Shown in pieces: positions 17,380 through 27,594 of a stretch of DNA of 64,000 nucleotides; position 1 is the first letter of the stretch; each line of letters starts with the position of its first letter. Location: assembly GCF_003050925.1 (NCBI RefSeq), contig NZ_QAOV01000001.1, positions 248,001 to 312,000 of the forward strand, in the 5' to 3' direction. The translations under genes and the position numbers were made by a program. Below the pieces are notes generated by a model. That model ran no database searches. It saw nothing but the letters and a program-made list of their open reading frames with translations, and was not told the DNA's origin. The DNA comes from Pseudomonas sp. GV085 (lineage in GTDB: Bacteria > Pseudomonadota > Gammaproteobacteria > Pseudomonadales > Pseudomonadaceae).

Positions 17380-17840
17380 TTAGTCGTCCGCGGCGTTGGG
17401 GCAAGGGGGCAAGACTTGTTTCATCATGGGAAATTGTCCTGGGTTGCTCGCTCAGGCGGCCTGATAGCCGACCAGGTTCTTGGTTGATTGAGTACATATC
17501 CGTTGCTGCGGTAACGGCGGCTTATGGTTCCGCCCTGACGGCGGGTCACTTTTGGCAAACGCCCCAAAAGTAACCAAAAGGTCTCGCCCCGAACGTACGG
17601 CCCCTCGCTAAGGCTCGGCGTTCCTTCGCTCCGGTATTCATCCGGGGGCATTGCCCTCCGGTCGGCTTCGCTTCGACCTACATGCAATGAGTTCGACTGC
17701 GTCGAACGGCGCTGCGCGCCAATCCCCGGATAAACACCTGCGCTCAGCCTGCCGAGGGGGCGGGTGGATCAAGATCAAGAGCTGCAGGCGAGCTAACGCT
17801 CGGCCTGATGTGCGGTGAAGAGCGTGGTGTACACCGCTCT
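17380..17840. repeat. Dispersed non-coding repeat region with stacked hairpins
   Basis: This block contains CCGCCCTGACGGCGG followed by an ACTTTTGG..CCAAAAGT hairpin (17546-17574) and several GC-rich inverted segments. I recognise it as a dispersed intergenic element found in many fluorescens-group genomes and often mis-annotated as short ORFs. Short open frames in it on both strands overlap each other and lack ribosome binding sites. I see no gene. Exact boundaries are uncertain. Confidence 0.6.
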
Positions 17841-17853
17841 GCCGTTGCTCCTC

Positions 17854-17879
17854 TGTGGGAGCGAGCTTGCTCGCGATGG
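17854..17879. repeat. Single REP unit (GCGAGC family)
   Basis: TGTGGGAGCGAGCTTGCTCG and following CGATGG; no inverted partner nearby. Confidence 0.8.
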
Positions 17880-17921
17880 CGGCCTGACAGCCGACCAATC
17901 TCCCACGCCTCCAAGCTGATC

Positions 17922-17944
17922 GTTCCCACGCTCCCGCGTGGGAA
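17922..17944. repeat. Short palindromic repeat
   Basis: TTCCCACGC TCC CGCGTGGGAA-type hairpin, another common Pseudomonas intergenic palindrome. Confidence 0.6.
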
Positions 17945-18069
17945 TGCTGCCAGAGACGCTCCGCGTTACGTTTTTGCGGGTTAACGCGGTGTAGGAAAGC
18001 GCCAGAAGTTTCCCACGCAGTTTTCAGGTTGTCCGTCGGAAGCGGGCTGAATAGTCTTTGGCTGTCGCT

Positions 18070-18303
18070 GAATACTCAGCGATCGGGTGTGAGAACCCGG
18101 CTACTTATGGTCATCCAGAACCTGTGCACGCATAATCGCCGCCAGCTAGTCCGCTGTCTGTAAATGCGTCATGGCGGCTGTGTGCGGGCAGACTTAGGTC
18201 TGGCCCGGGTGTCCATACCGGTTTCTCACCTCGCACATAGCTGCCACCTCTTCATCGCGTGAGAAACGGCAAGTGGTGGCCCCAGCGCTAGAGGAATGGT
18301 TTT
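18070..18303 (+). ncRNA. Structured 5' leader of the DUF6124-type gene
   Basis: Several complementary blocks precede the gene: GTGAGAACCCGG (18089-18100) with CCGGTTTCTCAC (18218-18229); the latter can instead pair with GTGAGAAACGG (18259-18269). Inside are ACGCAT/ATGCGT (18128-18133, 18164-18169), GCCGCCA/TGGCGGC (18138-18144, 18172-18178), the hairpin CAGAC-TTAG-GTCTG (18189-18202) and gccacctctt/aagtggtggc (18243-18252, 18270-18279). The three-way complementarity suggests alternative folds. No named riboswitch class is recognised. Confidence 0.45.
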
Positions 18304-18570
18304 ATGGACAAATTAATCCCCGATCCCCCCTACAACACCACCAAACCCTACACCCCCAACACCATGTTCATGATCGTCCCGAACATGGATACCGAATCCC
18401 TGCTGGCCCACGCTTGTGAGTCATTGGCTTCGGCCAACGTCATGGCGAGTGATTTCGCCACCTGCCTGACTGGCCCCCAGCGCAACACGGCGTTGGCCAT
18501 TGCGCAGATCATCATGCTGGCGGAACTGGCGGTGAATCGTGCGTTGGATAATGTCGATCCGCAGGGATAG
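18304..18570 (+). CDS. Small DUF6124/DUF3077-type protein
   Basis: Protein of 88 aa with a proline-rich, variable N-terminus and a conserved helical part, DTESLLAHACESLASANVMASDFA, then a hydrophobic C-terminal helix (TALAIAQIIMLAELAVNRALD). This is the pattern of a Pseudomonas-specific family that occurs in multiple paralogues per genome; function is unknown. GAGGAA lies 7 nt before the ATG. It is preceded by a long structured leader and followed by a strong terminator, so it is a monocistronic unit. Confidence 0.82.
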   Translation: MDKLIPDPPYNTTKPYTPNTMFMIVPNMDTESLLAHACESLASANVMASDFATCLTGPQRNTALAIAQIIMLAELAVNRALDNVDPQG

Positions 18571-18642
18571 GTATTCAGTCAGGTTGACCGCGTCATCGTT
18601 CCGACGAAGGGGCCCGGCCGAACGCTGAAAATCCCGGGCAAT

Positions 18643-18672
18643 AAAAAACCCGGCTAAAAAGCCGGGTTTTCT
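18643..18672. terminator. Bidirectional terminator between DUF6124 gene and sodB
   Basis: Stem AACCCGGCT/AGCCGGGTT with AAAA loop, flanked by A-run and T-run. It serves the plus-strand DUF6124 gene and the minus-strand sodB. Confidence 0.9.
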
Positions 18673-18687
18673 TGACTGGCGTCGAGC

Positions 18688-19284
18688 TTAAGCGGTGAAG
18701 GTTTTGCCTTCGAACTGCTCAGCCACGAATTTCCAGTTAACCAGGTTCCAGAACGCTTCGACATACTTTGGACGCAGGTTGCGGTAGTCGATGTAGTAAG
18801 CGTGCTCCCAGACGTCGCAGGTCAGCAGCGGGGTGTCGCCGTTGGTCAGCGGGTTGCCGGCACCGATGGTGCTGGCCAGGGCCAGGGAACCGTCAGCCTT
18901 CTTCACCAGCCAGCCCCAACCGGAACCGAAGGTGCCGATGGAAGTCTTGCTGAACTCTTCCTTGAACTTGTCGAACGAACCGAAAGCCGCGTTGATGGCT
19001 TCAGCCAGAGCGCCGGTTGGTTGACCGCCGGCGTTTGGCGCCAGGCAGTTCCAGTAGAAAGTGTGGTTCCAGACCTGAGCGGCGTTGTTGAAGATACCGC
19101 CCGAGGAAGTCTTGACGATTTCTTCCAGGGTCTTGCCTTCGAACTCGGTGCCTGGCACCAGGTTGTTCAGGTTCACGACATAGGTGTTGTGGTGCTTGTC
19201 GTGGTGGTATTCCAGGGTTTCCTTGGAAATGTGCGGCTGCAATGCATCGTGTGGGTACGGCAGCGGCGGCAATTCGAAAGCCAT
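18688..19284 (-). CDS. sodB: Superoxide dismutase [Fe]
   Basis: Protein of 198 aa converting superoxide to oxygen and hydrogen peroxide in the cytoplasm. Starts [19 protein letters not shown], with metal ligand H27 in YHHDKHH, the [12 protein letters not shown] block (second His ligand) and the C-terminal [13 protein letters not shown] (Asp and His ligands). Sequence around the metal and overall length are those of iron SODs. The ATG at 19284 has AGGAGA 7 nt upstream, so the longer in-frame reading to 19584 is rejected. It is monocistronic and located between bifA and the argO locus as in PAO1. Confidence 0.97.
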   Translation of the reverse strand: MAFELPPLPYPHDALQPHISKETLEYHHDKHHNTYVVNLNNLVPGTEFEGKTLEEIVKTSSGGIFNNAAQVWNHTFYWNCLAPNAGGQPTGALAEAINAAFGSFDKFKEEFSKTSIGTFGSGWGWLVKKADGSLALASTIGAGNPLTNGDTPLLTCDVWEHAYYIDYRNLRPKYVEAFWNLVNWKFVAEQFEGKTFTA

Positions 19285-19448
19285 GATGATTCTCCTAATC
19301 AGGTCAGTTGCGGTGAGCGCAAGGCCGATCACGGGCGGCCAGACAAGCGCCGGGGAGTTTGTACTCTTTGCGGCGCAGGGAGTCGGATCATAGCACCGGG
19401 GGGGCGGCATAACCACGCAACAACTGTGTGGAATAGAGGTTCCGCCAA

Positions 19449-20051
19449 TCAGATGGCCGCGATCAGTTGCAGCGCTACGGCAAACATCATCACCGCCACC
19501 AACAGGTCGAGAATTCGCCAGGTGCTGGGGCGGGCGAGCCACGGTGCCAGCCATGCTGCTCCGAGCGCCAGGGTGAAAAACCACAGCAGCGAGGCGCTGG
19601 CCGCACCTACGACATAGGCGCCGGGCTCGGTTTGTTGGGCGCCCAGGGAGCCGATCAGCAAAACGGTGTCCAGATAGACGTGCGGGTTGAGCAAGGTCAC
19701 CGCCAGCGCGCTGAGCATGACCGCCCGCAGCGAGCGTACGGTCTGGCCTTCGCCCTGCTCAAGACTCTGCTTCGAAAAGGCCCGGCGCAGTGCCTGGCTG
19801 CCGTACCACAGCAGGAACGCTGCGCCACCCCAGCGGGCGATGGACAGCAGCGTCGGGTTCTGCGCCAGCACTGTCGCCAGGCCAAATACCCCGGCGGCCA
19901 CCAACAGGGCATCGCAGGCCACGCAGAGCGCCGCCACCGGCAGGTGATGTTCACGCCGCAGGCTTTGCGCCAGGACAAACGCATTCTGGGTGCCGATCGC
20001 CATGATCAGGCCGAAGGCCACGAGCAGCCCGTTCACATAACTTTGCCACAT
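19449..20051 (-). CDS. argO: LysE/ArgO-family amino acid exporter
   Basis: Protein of 200 aa with about six TM helices. The N-terminal motif [22 protein letters not shown] is the LysE/ArgO signature, and a second conserved [16 protein letters not shown] is present. The family exports basic amino acids such as arginine and lysine. The divergent ArgP-type regulator at 20557 supports ArgO. The start at 20051 lies 6 bp after the ACT-domain gene, so the two form an operon. The specific substrate is inferred from context. Confidence 0.85.
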   Translation of the reverse strand: MWQSYVNGLLVAFGLIMAIGTQNAFVLAQSLRREHHLPVAALCVACDALLVAAGVFGLATVLAQNPTLLSIARWGGAAFLLWYGSQALRRAFSKQSLEQGEGQTVRSLRAVMLSALAVTLLNPHVYLDTVLLIGSLGAQQTEPGAYVVGAASASLLWFFTLALGAAWLAPWLARPSTWRILDLLVAVMMFAVALQLIAAI

Positions 20052-20057
20052 GATTTT

Positions 20058-20459
20058 TTACTCCGCGTTGGCTGCCAGATCCCGCAGTACTTGCAGGGCA
20101 CGGTCGGCGTCGGCCTGGCCGACAAACAAATGGTCGTGGTAGTAGCCGGCAATCACGTTGCAGCTGATTCCGGCCTTGCCCAATGCCGTGGCGAACGCGG
20201 CAGTCAGGCCGACCGCTTCGAGGGCCGAATGCACGTTCAAGGTGATCCAGGCGGCGATGTAGTCGAAGCTGAATCCGGCTTTTTCGGCGTGGGAACGTTC
20301 GAGAATCACGGTCAGGCCTTCCTGTTCCCGGAAGCTGCCGACAATCTCCAGATCCTTGGGCAACTTGCCGTCACGCAGGGTGCAGAACACGTATTCGCCG
20401 GTGTTGAGTTGCGGGCTCATGCTGCGCAGCAGCGTTGCCAATGAAGTTTCGCCAGCCAT
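20058..20459 (-). CDS. ACT-domain protein
   Basis: Protein of 133 aa of the ACT_3 type. Segments TGEYVFCTLRDG, LTVILERSHAEKAGFSFDYIAAWITLNVHSALEAVGLTAAFATALGKAGISCNVIAGYYHDHLFVG resemble paired ligand-binding ACT modules. Such small stand-alone proteins are thought to bind amino acids; no catalytic role is known. It is the first gene of the unit with argO and is divergent from argP, so it may sense or be controlled by the same amino acids. Confidence 0.82.
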   Translation of the reverse strand: MAGETSLATLLRSMSPQLNTGEYVFCTLRDGKLPKDLEIVGSFREQEGLTVILERSHAEKAGFSFDYIAAWITLNVHSALEAVGLTAAFATALGKAGISCNVIAGYYHDHLFVGQADADRALQVLRDLAANAE

Positions 20460-20556
20460 GTGGGCGTTCCTTGTTCCAAGAGTTCTTGCTGGTCATTGTC
20501 CTTGTGAAGGTTGTATAAGAAAAACCAATCTTGCTGATCGCTCATTAGGAAAACTG

Positions 20557-21450
20557 ATGTTCGACTATAAATTGCTTTCTGCCTTGGCCGCCGTGGTCGA
20601 ACAGGCTGGTTTTGAACGGGCGGCCCAGGTGCTGGGTTTGTCGCAATCAGCGATTTCCCAGCGCATCAAGCTGCTGGAAGCGCGGGTTGGCCAGCCGGTG
20701 CTGGTGCGGGCCACGCCGCCAACGCCGACGGAAATCGGGCGACGGTTGCTCAACCACGTGCAGCAGGTGCGCTTGCTTGAACGGGATCTGCAAAGCCTGG
20801 TGCCGGCGCTGGATGAAGAGGGCCTGCCGGAACGCCTGCGGATCGCCCTGAACGCCGACAGCCTGGCCACTTGGTGGGCGCAGGCCGTGGGGGCGTTTTG
20901 CGCCGAACAGCATCTGTTGATGGACCTGGTGGTTGAAGACCAGACCGTTGGCCTCAAGCGCATGCGCGCCGGTGAAGTGGCGGCCTGCGTCTGCGCCAGT
21001 GAGCGCCCTGTGGCGGGTGCGCGCAGCGTGTTGCTGGGGGCCATGCGTTACCGGGCACTGGCCAGCCCCGCCTTTATTGCCCGGAATTTTCCGCAAGGCG
21101 TGCGCGCCGATCAGTTGGCCCGTACCCCGGCGCTGGTGTTTGGCCCGGACGATTTCCTGCAGCATCGCTACCTGGCGTCCCTCGGCGTCGAGGGCGGTTT
21201 CGAACACCATTTATGTCCGTCCTCCGAAGGTTTCATTCGTCTGACGGAAGCCGGGCTGGGCTGGGGGCTGGTTCCGGAACTGCAGGCGCGCGAACAACTG
21301 CAAAGGGGCGTATTGCAGGAGCTGCTGCCAGATAAACCGATCGATGTGCCGCTGTACTGGCATCATTGGCGTAATGGCGGTCAGTTGCTGGGGCTGCTCA
21401 CCGATCAATTGGTACGCGCATCGAAACAATGGCTGGTGCCCTTGGACTGA
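20557..21450 (+). CDS. argP: LysR-family regulator ArgP
   Basis: Protein of 297 aa with N-terminal winged HTH (YKLLSALAAVVEQAGFERAAQVLGLSQSAISQRIKLLEARVGQPVLVR) and a LysR substrate-binding domain. The IKLLE helix and the overall N-terminus are typical of ArgP/IciA, which activates argO when arginine is high and responds to lysine. The ATG at 20557 follows TTAGGAAA. It is divergent from the ACT-argO unit with under 100 bp between starts, the usual LysR arrangement. PA4363 (iciA) occupies this position in PAO1. Confidence 0.9.
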   Translation: MFDYKLLSALAAVVEQAGFERAAQVLGLSQSAISQRIKLLEARVGQPVLVRATPPTPTEIGRRLLNHVQQVRLLERDLQSLVPALDEEGLPERLRIALNADSLATWWAQAVGAFCAEQHLLMDLVVEDQTVGLKRMRAGEVAACVCASERPVAGARSVLLGAMRYRALASPAFIARNFPQGVRADQLARTPALVFGPDDFLQHRYLASLGVEGGFEHHLCPSSEGFIRLTEAGLGWGLVPELQAREQLQRGVLQELLPDKPIDVPLYWHHWRNGGQLLGLLTDQLVRASKQWLVPLD

Positions 21451-21504
21451 CGCGCAGCGTCAAGACCTCACGCAATACGCAAAACGAAATATTCGGAGCA
21501 ATTC

Positions 21505-22497
21505 ATGAAGATTCTGGTTACCGGCGCAAGCGGCTTCATCGGCGGGCGCTTTGCGCGTTTTGCCCTGGAGCAGGGCCTGGACGTGCGGGTCAACGGTCGC
21601 CGGGCCGAGAGCGTGGAGCATCTGGTACGCCGCGGAGCCGAGTTCATCCCGGGTGACTTGAGCGACCCGGAACTGGCGCGCGAGCTGTGCTCGGACGTCG
21701 AGGCCGTGGTGCATTGCGCCGGTGCCGTCGGTTTATGGGGGCGTTATCAGGATTTCCATCAGGGCAACGTCCAGGTTACCGAGAACGTGGTTGAGGCCTG
21801 CCTGAAGCAACGGGTACGGCGGCTGGTGCATTTGTCGTCGCCGTCGATCTACTTCGATGGTCGCGATCACCTGGGCCTGACCGAAGAACAGGTGCCCAAG
21901 CGCTTCAAACACCCTTACGCCGCCACCAAGTACCTGGCCGAGCAAAAAGTCTTCGGCGCCCAGGAGTTCGGCCTCGAAACCCTGGCCCTGCGCCCGCGCT
22001 TCGTCACCGGGGCCGGCGACATGAGCATCTTCCCGCGCTTGTTGAACATGCAGCGCAAGGGGCGCCTGGCGATCATCGGCAACGGTCTGAACAAAGTTGA
22101 TTTCACCAGCGTGCAAAACCTCAACGAGGCGCTGCTCAGCAGTTTGCTGGCCAGCGGTTCCGCGTTGGGCAAGGCTTACAACATCAGCAACGGCACGCCG
22201 ATTCCGTTGTGGGACGTGGTCAATTACGTCATGCGCAACATGGACGTCCCACAGGTAACCCGCCACCGTTCCTACGGCCTGGCCTACAGCATGGCGGCGC
22301 TCAACGAGGGTGTGTGCAAGTTGTGGCCGGGGCGTCCCGAACCGACGCTGTCGCGCCTGGGCATGCAGGTCATGAATAAAAATTTCACCCTGGACATCAG
22401 CCGCGCCCGGCATTATCTGGATTACGATCCCAAGGTCAGCCTCTGGACGGCCCTCGATGAGTTCTGTGGCTGGTGGAAGGCCCAGGATATTCGTTGA
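21505..22497 (+). CDS. NAD(P)-dependent epimerase/3-beta-HSD-like dehydrogenase
   Basis: Protein of 330 aa of the extended short-chain dehydrogenase family. Rossmann motif TGASGFIGG (6-14, GxxGxxG), an acidic DLSDPE cofactor-side segment, HCAGAVGLWG, the catalytic Ser region HLSSPSIYF, and YAATK (Y138, K142). The NGTPIPLWDVVNYV block near 225-240 is typical of 3-beta-HSD-like members. Substrate is unknown. The start at 21505 has TTCGGAG upstream. It lies 54 bp after argP but need not be co-regulated. Confidence 0.85.
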   Translation: MKILVTGASGFIGGRFARFALEQGLDVRVNGRRAESVEHLVRRGAEFIPGDLSDPELARELCSDVEAVVHCAGAVGLWGRYQDFHQGNVQVTENVVEACLKQRVRRLVHLSSPSIYFDGRDHLGLTEEQVPKRFKHPYAATKYLAEQKVFGAQEFGLETLALRPRFVTGAGDMSIFPRLLNMQRKGRLAIIGNGLNKVDFTSVQNLNEALLSSLLASGSALGKAYNISNGTPIPLWDVVNYVMRNMDVPQVTRHRSYGLAYSMAALNEGVCKLWPGRPEPTLSRLGMQVMNKNFTLDISRARHYLDYDPKVSLWTALDEFCGWWKAQDIR

Positions 22498-22614
22498 CGC
22501 TCGAACAACGCCCCCTGACTGAACCGGATACGGGGCTTGGGGGTCAATGGTTGAGGCTGTGGGGTTTATACTGCGCGGCATAAAGCCATCATTTGTTTCA
22601 CTAAGGTTGATTCA

Positions 22615-23487
22615 ATGTCCATGCGTAACGATGCCAACGACGACTTCGACGATGTACCGAGCCTGCGTGCAGACGTTCTCGACGACGATTTTCCGCCGAC
22701 TGCCCGCACGGTCGTGCATTCGCGCACGGCGCCGGCGGTGAAGGTCAAGGCGGCGAGTACCGGCCCCCTGTGGGCGTTGGTCGGGGCGTTGATCTTTGCG
22801 TTCGCGGGCCTGGCCTGGTGGAGTTTTCAGCAGATTTCCCTGATGGAACAGCAATTGGTGGCGACCCAGGAAAGTTTCGCGCGGATCAGTGAGGAAGCGG
22901 CTGGGCGCCTGCAGGACATTTCCGGCAAGGTCGTTGCCAGCCAGACCAGTGTCACCACCGACAGCGAGGCCTTGAAGCTGCAAATCCGCCAGCTGGAAAG
23001 CAAACTCAAGGACCAGGGCGCCCAGCAGCAAGGTGTTGCCGGCCAGGCCTCGGACCTGGACAAGCGACTGGCACAAATGACTGCGCAATCCGCCGAACTG
23101 GACAAACGCCTGGCGCAGTTGACTGCCCAGGACACCGAACATCAGACGGCCAATACGCAGTTGCAGGCCCAGGTCAAAGCCTTGAGCGCTGAATTGGCCA
23201 CCCTGAAAAGTGCCCCGTCCGACTCGGAAAAACTCGACGCACAGCTCAAAAGCCTGGGCGCCGACATCACCGCACTGAAGAAGCAAGGCAACCCGAGCGC
23301 AGCCATCGAACGACTCGAGCAAGACATGATCGTGCTCAAGAGCCAGCAGGACAATCGTCCGGCCGCCACACAGGGCTCGACCAATACCGCCGAGTTCGAT
23401 GCCTTCCGCAGCCAGGTCACCCGCAACATCAATACCCTTCAGGCGCAGATCCAGAACCTGCAGCAGCAACTGCGCACCCGGCAGTGA
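22615..23487 (+). CDS. Single-pass membrane protein with long periplasmic coiled coil
   Basis: Protein of 290 aa. Residues 1-50 are acidic and cytoplasmic, TM about 51-72 (PLWALVGALIFAFAGLAWWSF), and nearly all the rest is heptad-rich coiled coil with repeats such as DLDKRLAQMTAQSAELDKRLAQLTAQ. Often mis-labelled as ATPase in databases, but no nucleotide motif is present. AAGG lies 8 nt before the ATG. Function unknown; topology suggests a structural or envelope-spanning role. Confidence 0.75.
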   Translation: MSMRNDANDDFDDVPSLRADVLDDDFPPTARTVVHSRTAPAVKVKAASTGPLWALVGALIFAFAGLAWWSFQQISLMEQQLVATQESFARISEEAAGRLQDISGKVVASQTSVTTDSEALKLQIRQLESKLKDQGAQQQGVAGQASDLDKRLAQMTAQSAELDKRLAQLTAQDTEHQTANTQLQAQVKALSAELATLKSAPSDSEKLDAQLKSLGADITALKKQGNPSAAIERLEQDMIVLKSQQDNRPAATQGSTNTAEFDAFRSQVTRNINTLQAQIQNLQQQLRTRQ

Positions 23488-23507
23488 TTGTCAGTGGTGT
23501 GAGTATT

Positions 23508-23655
23508 TGTGGCGAGGGAGCTTGCTCCCGTTGGGGCGCGCAGCGGCCCCAAAACCATTCACCGCAGTTTTTCAGTTAGAACAGCAGTGCCTCGTTTACG
23601 ACTGCTTCGCCGCCGAGCGGGACGGTGCGGCGTTCCGACAAGCTCCCTCGCCACA
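23508..23655. repeat. Degenerate long REP-like pair (GCGAGGGAGC type)
   Basis: Begins TGTGGCGAGGGAGCTTGCTC and ends with the inverted GCTCCCTCGCCACA, about 150 bp overall with a GGGGC/GCCCC internal pair. A third flavour of intergenic palindrome in this window, filling the gap between two convergent genes. Confidence 0.75.
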
Positions 23656-23717
23656 GGCTAATCAGCGCTGGTCGATCCCTTAACTGACTTGCCCGCGATG
23701 AAGGCGACTCGGCCTGC

Positions 23718-25235
23718 CTACCGAACCTTGTCCTCACGCCCGCGCAACAACATGTTCGGCATGGCAATCGCTGCCACCAGCCCCAGCAGCGACACCACCG
23801 CGCTGACCGTCAGCAAGTGCCGGAACGTCAGCAACAATTCAGCGCGCAAGGCGTTCTGCGCGTCACCCGGTGCGGCGTTCAAACCGTCCAGCAACACATT
23901 CCCCGAACTGCCTTCGGCAATCAGCGACGAGCCGGCCAGGTGCGCAAGACTTGAATCCTGCAACAACGCCAGCAGCAGTGCCGACATCAACGCCACACCC
24001 ACGGCACCCCCCAGCGAACGGAACAGATTGGTGGTGCTGGTCGCCACGCCGATATCCCGTTGCTCGACCGAGTTCTGCGTGCCGACCAGGGAGGTCGGGA
24101 ACTGCATGCCGGAGGAAATCCCGCAGAGCAACATGAACAGGCTGCTCACGACGAACGCCTGCGGCGGGCTGAACGCCATGCCAAGAATCGAGATGGGCAT
24201 CAGCGCAGCACCGGTTAGGATCATCGGTTTGTAGCGCCCGGTCACGGAAGTACGGCGGCCGGCGAAATACGCGCCAATCGGCAAACCCATGGCCAGTGGC
24301 AGCAAATGCAGGGCGGCGCTGTCGGCACCGGCACCGGTGACGCTCTGAAAGCGCAATGGCATCAGCACAATCAGCGAGATCGCCTGGAAACTGGTAAAGA
24401 AAATCGTACACCAGCACAGGATCGCGTTGCGGTTGGCGAACAGATGCATGGGCAGCAACGGCTCCCGTGCGCGCCGCTCGTGGACGACGAACAGCCCCAG
24501 CACCAGCACTGCACTGGCCAGCAGCGCCAGCACTTCGGCACTGCGCCACGAATGGCCCTGACCGACCTGGGTGATGCCCAGTAACAACGCCGTCAGCCCG
24601 ATGATCATCAGCACGGTGCCCAGGTAATCGATGATCGGTTTGCGTTGCGGAATCGGCAGGCCCACCAGCGTGCGGTTAGCCACCAGCCAAGCACCCAGGC
24701 CCAGCGGCAGGTTGATCAGGAACACCCAGCGCCAGGACAGGTATTCGGTCATATAGCCGCCAAGCACCGGGCCGGCCACGCTGGCCACCGCGTACATGCT
24801 GCTGAAATAGCCCTGATAACGACCGCGCTCCCGTGGTGGCACGATGTCACCGATGATCGCCTGGCTCACCGAAATCATCCCGCCGGCGCCGATGCCCTGG
24901 AAGATCCGCGCCAGTACCAGTTGCTCCATGCTCTGGGCCATGCCGCAGAACACCGACGCCAGGGTGAACAGGCCCATGCCGAACAGCATCAGCTTGCGCC
25001 GCCCGTACAGGTCGCCCAGTTTGCCGTAGATCGGCACCGCCACGGTCATGGCCACCATGTAGCCGGAAATCACCCAGGCCAGCAGGCTGACGTCCTTGAA
25101 TTGCGCGGAAATGGCCGGCATCGAAACAGCGACGATGGTCTGGTCCAGTGCCCCGAGAAAGATCGCCAGCATCAGCGCGATCAGCACGCTGCGGATGGCG
25201 GATTTAGGCATTTCAGGCTGGTGGAGATTGGTCAC
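23718..25235 (-). CDS. MFS drug:H+ antiporter, DHA2 (14-TM) family
   Basis: Protein of 505 aa with about 14 TM helices. Motif D1 (LGALDQTIVAVSMPAIS) and motif A (GKLGDLYGRRKLML) near the N-terminus, and motif C-like GPVLGGYMTE, place it with EmrB/QacA-type exporters. I chose the GTG at 25235 because GCAGG lies 7 nt upstream; the ATG at 25211 has no good ribosome site. No EmrA-like adaptor is adjacent, so it may act alone. Substrate unknown. Confidence 0.85.
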   Translation of the reverse strand: MTNLHQPEMPKSAIRSVLIALMLAIFLGALDQTIVAVSMPAISAQFKDVSLLAWVISGYMVAMTVAVPIYGKLGDLYGRRKLMLFGMGLFTLASVFCGMAQSMEQLVLARIFQGIGAGGMISVSQAIIGDIVPPRERGRYQGYFSSMYAVASVAGPVLGGYMTEYLSWRWVFLINLPLGLGAWLVANRTLVGLPIPQRKPIIDYLGTVLMIIGLTALLLGITQVGQGHSWRSAEVLALLASAVLVLGLFVVHERRAREPLLPMHLFANRNAILCWCTIFFTSFQAISLIVLMPLRFQSVTGAGADSAALHLLPLAMGLPIGAYFAGRRTSVTGRYKPMILTGAALMPISILGMAFSPPQAFVVSSLFMLLCGISSGMQFPTSLVGTQNSVEQRDIGVATSTTNLFRSLGGAVGVALMSALLLALLQDSSLAHLAGSSLIAEGSSGNVLLDGLNAAPGDAQNALRAELLLTFRHLLTVSAVVSLLGLVAAIAMPNMLLRGREDKVR

Positions 25236-25313
25236 GGGAAAACCTGCGGGCAGTGATTGACCCGCAAGTAGCAAGGCGAGCGGGGATGCTCGCCAGTGTA
25301 AGTCGATAGGAGG

Positions 25314-26528
<1,215 letters not shown>

Positions 26529-26688
26529 TCACGCGACCAGGGCCGGTGAATGATTTTTATGGATCGAGTGTTTGCATTTTTCCCTTGCGAGTCTGTCAAT
26601 TGAAGGTGAAAACTGAGCCGATACCTGTACATTCTGCCAATCGGTGCGATTATCGCCCGCCATCTACTCCGAGGCCTGGATTGAAGTG

Positions 26689-27585
26689 ATGAACAAGCCT
26701 GACCTGCCTTCGATTCCGGTGTTCAAGCTCTACGGTGAAAGCCTGGATTGGCCGACCCCGGACTTGCTGCACTGTGAAACCATTTCCAAACGCAGTCGCG
26801 AACATCATTGGGAAATCAAACCCCACCGCCACGCTGATTTGTGCCAGTTACTCTTCGTATTCAAAGGTCAGGCAGAGCTTGAAATCGAAGGCAATCGTAC
26901 GCAACTGGTGGAACCGGCGATCCAGATCCTGCCACCGCTGTCGGTGCACGGTTTTCGCTTTTCCGAAGACGTGGAAGGCTTTGTCGTGACCCTGGCCGCG
27001 CCGCTGATCGCCCACCTGCAGATGCAGTTGGGACACTCGGTCAATGCCCTGGCCCAGGCTGAAAGCTACCCGGCAGGCAAGGACGCCGAGTACCTCAACA
27101 GCCTGTTCAGTGCCTTGCAGAACGAATACACCAGCCATCAACCGGCGCGGGAAATGCTCATGCATTCGCTGGTCAGTGTGATCATGGTGTGGGTCAGCCG
27201 CCAGGTGATCCAGCGTCGCACCGCCATGGCGCGACCGCAGCGGGCCCGGGAATACCTCAACGGCTTTATTCAACTGGTGGAAGAGACCTATCGCCAGCAC
27301 GTCAAGGTCGAGGACCTGGCGCACCGGCTGGGGATTTCCGTGTCCCACCTCAACGGCACCTGTCGTGAGCTGGCGGGGCAGCCGGCATTGCAGATCATGC
27401 ACGAACGGCAATTGCTGGAGGCCAAGCGTTTGCTGACCTACACCAGCATGACCATTTATGAAATGTCCGACGTGTTGGGGTTTTCCGATCCGACCAACTT
27501 CACGCGCCTGTTCCGGCGTCGTGTGGGGATTTCGCCCAAGGCCTTCCGCGACCGCTTGAAGGCCGATCAGGACAACGAAGCCTGA
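26689..27585 (+). CDS. pobR: AraC-family activator of pobA
   Basis: Protein of 298 aa. The N-terminal cupin-like half has HHWEIKPHRHADLCQLLFVFKG (about 38-59); the C-terminal AraC/XylS domain has two HTH motifs, DLAHRLGISVSHLNGTCRELAG and MSDVLGFSDPTNFTRLFRRRVGISPKAFR. Pseudomonads use an AraC-type PobR/PobC activator with 4-hydroxybenzoate, unlike the IclR-type PobR of Acinetobacter. The divergent position next to pobA supports the call. I chose ATG 26689 over the upstream in-frame start at 26644. Confidence 0.9.
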   Translation: MNKPDLPSIPVFKLYGESLDWPTPDLLHCETISKRSREHHWEIKPHRHADLCQLLFVFKGQAELEIEGNRTQLVEPAIQILPPLSVHGFRFSEDVEGFVVTLAAPLIAHLQMQLGHSVNALAQAESYPAGKDAEYLNSLFSALQNEYTSHQPAREMLMHSLVSVIMVWVSRQVIQRRTAMARPQRAREYLNGFIQLVEETYRQHVKVEDLAHRLGISVSHLNGTCRELAGQPALQIMHERQLLEAKRLLTYTSMTIYEMSDVLGFSDPTNFTRLFRRRVGISPKAFRDRLKADQDNEA

Positions 27586-27594
27586 CCCCCTTCG

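Noticed and set aside
17370..17929. Short open frames on both strands of the dispersed repeat
   Set aside because: They overlap each other, lack starts with ribosome sites, and arise from repeated hairpin DNA.
22600..23487. ATPase label for the coiled-coil protein
   Set aside because: There is no Walker motif; only a TM helix and heptad repeats.
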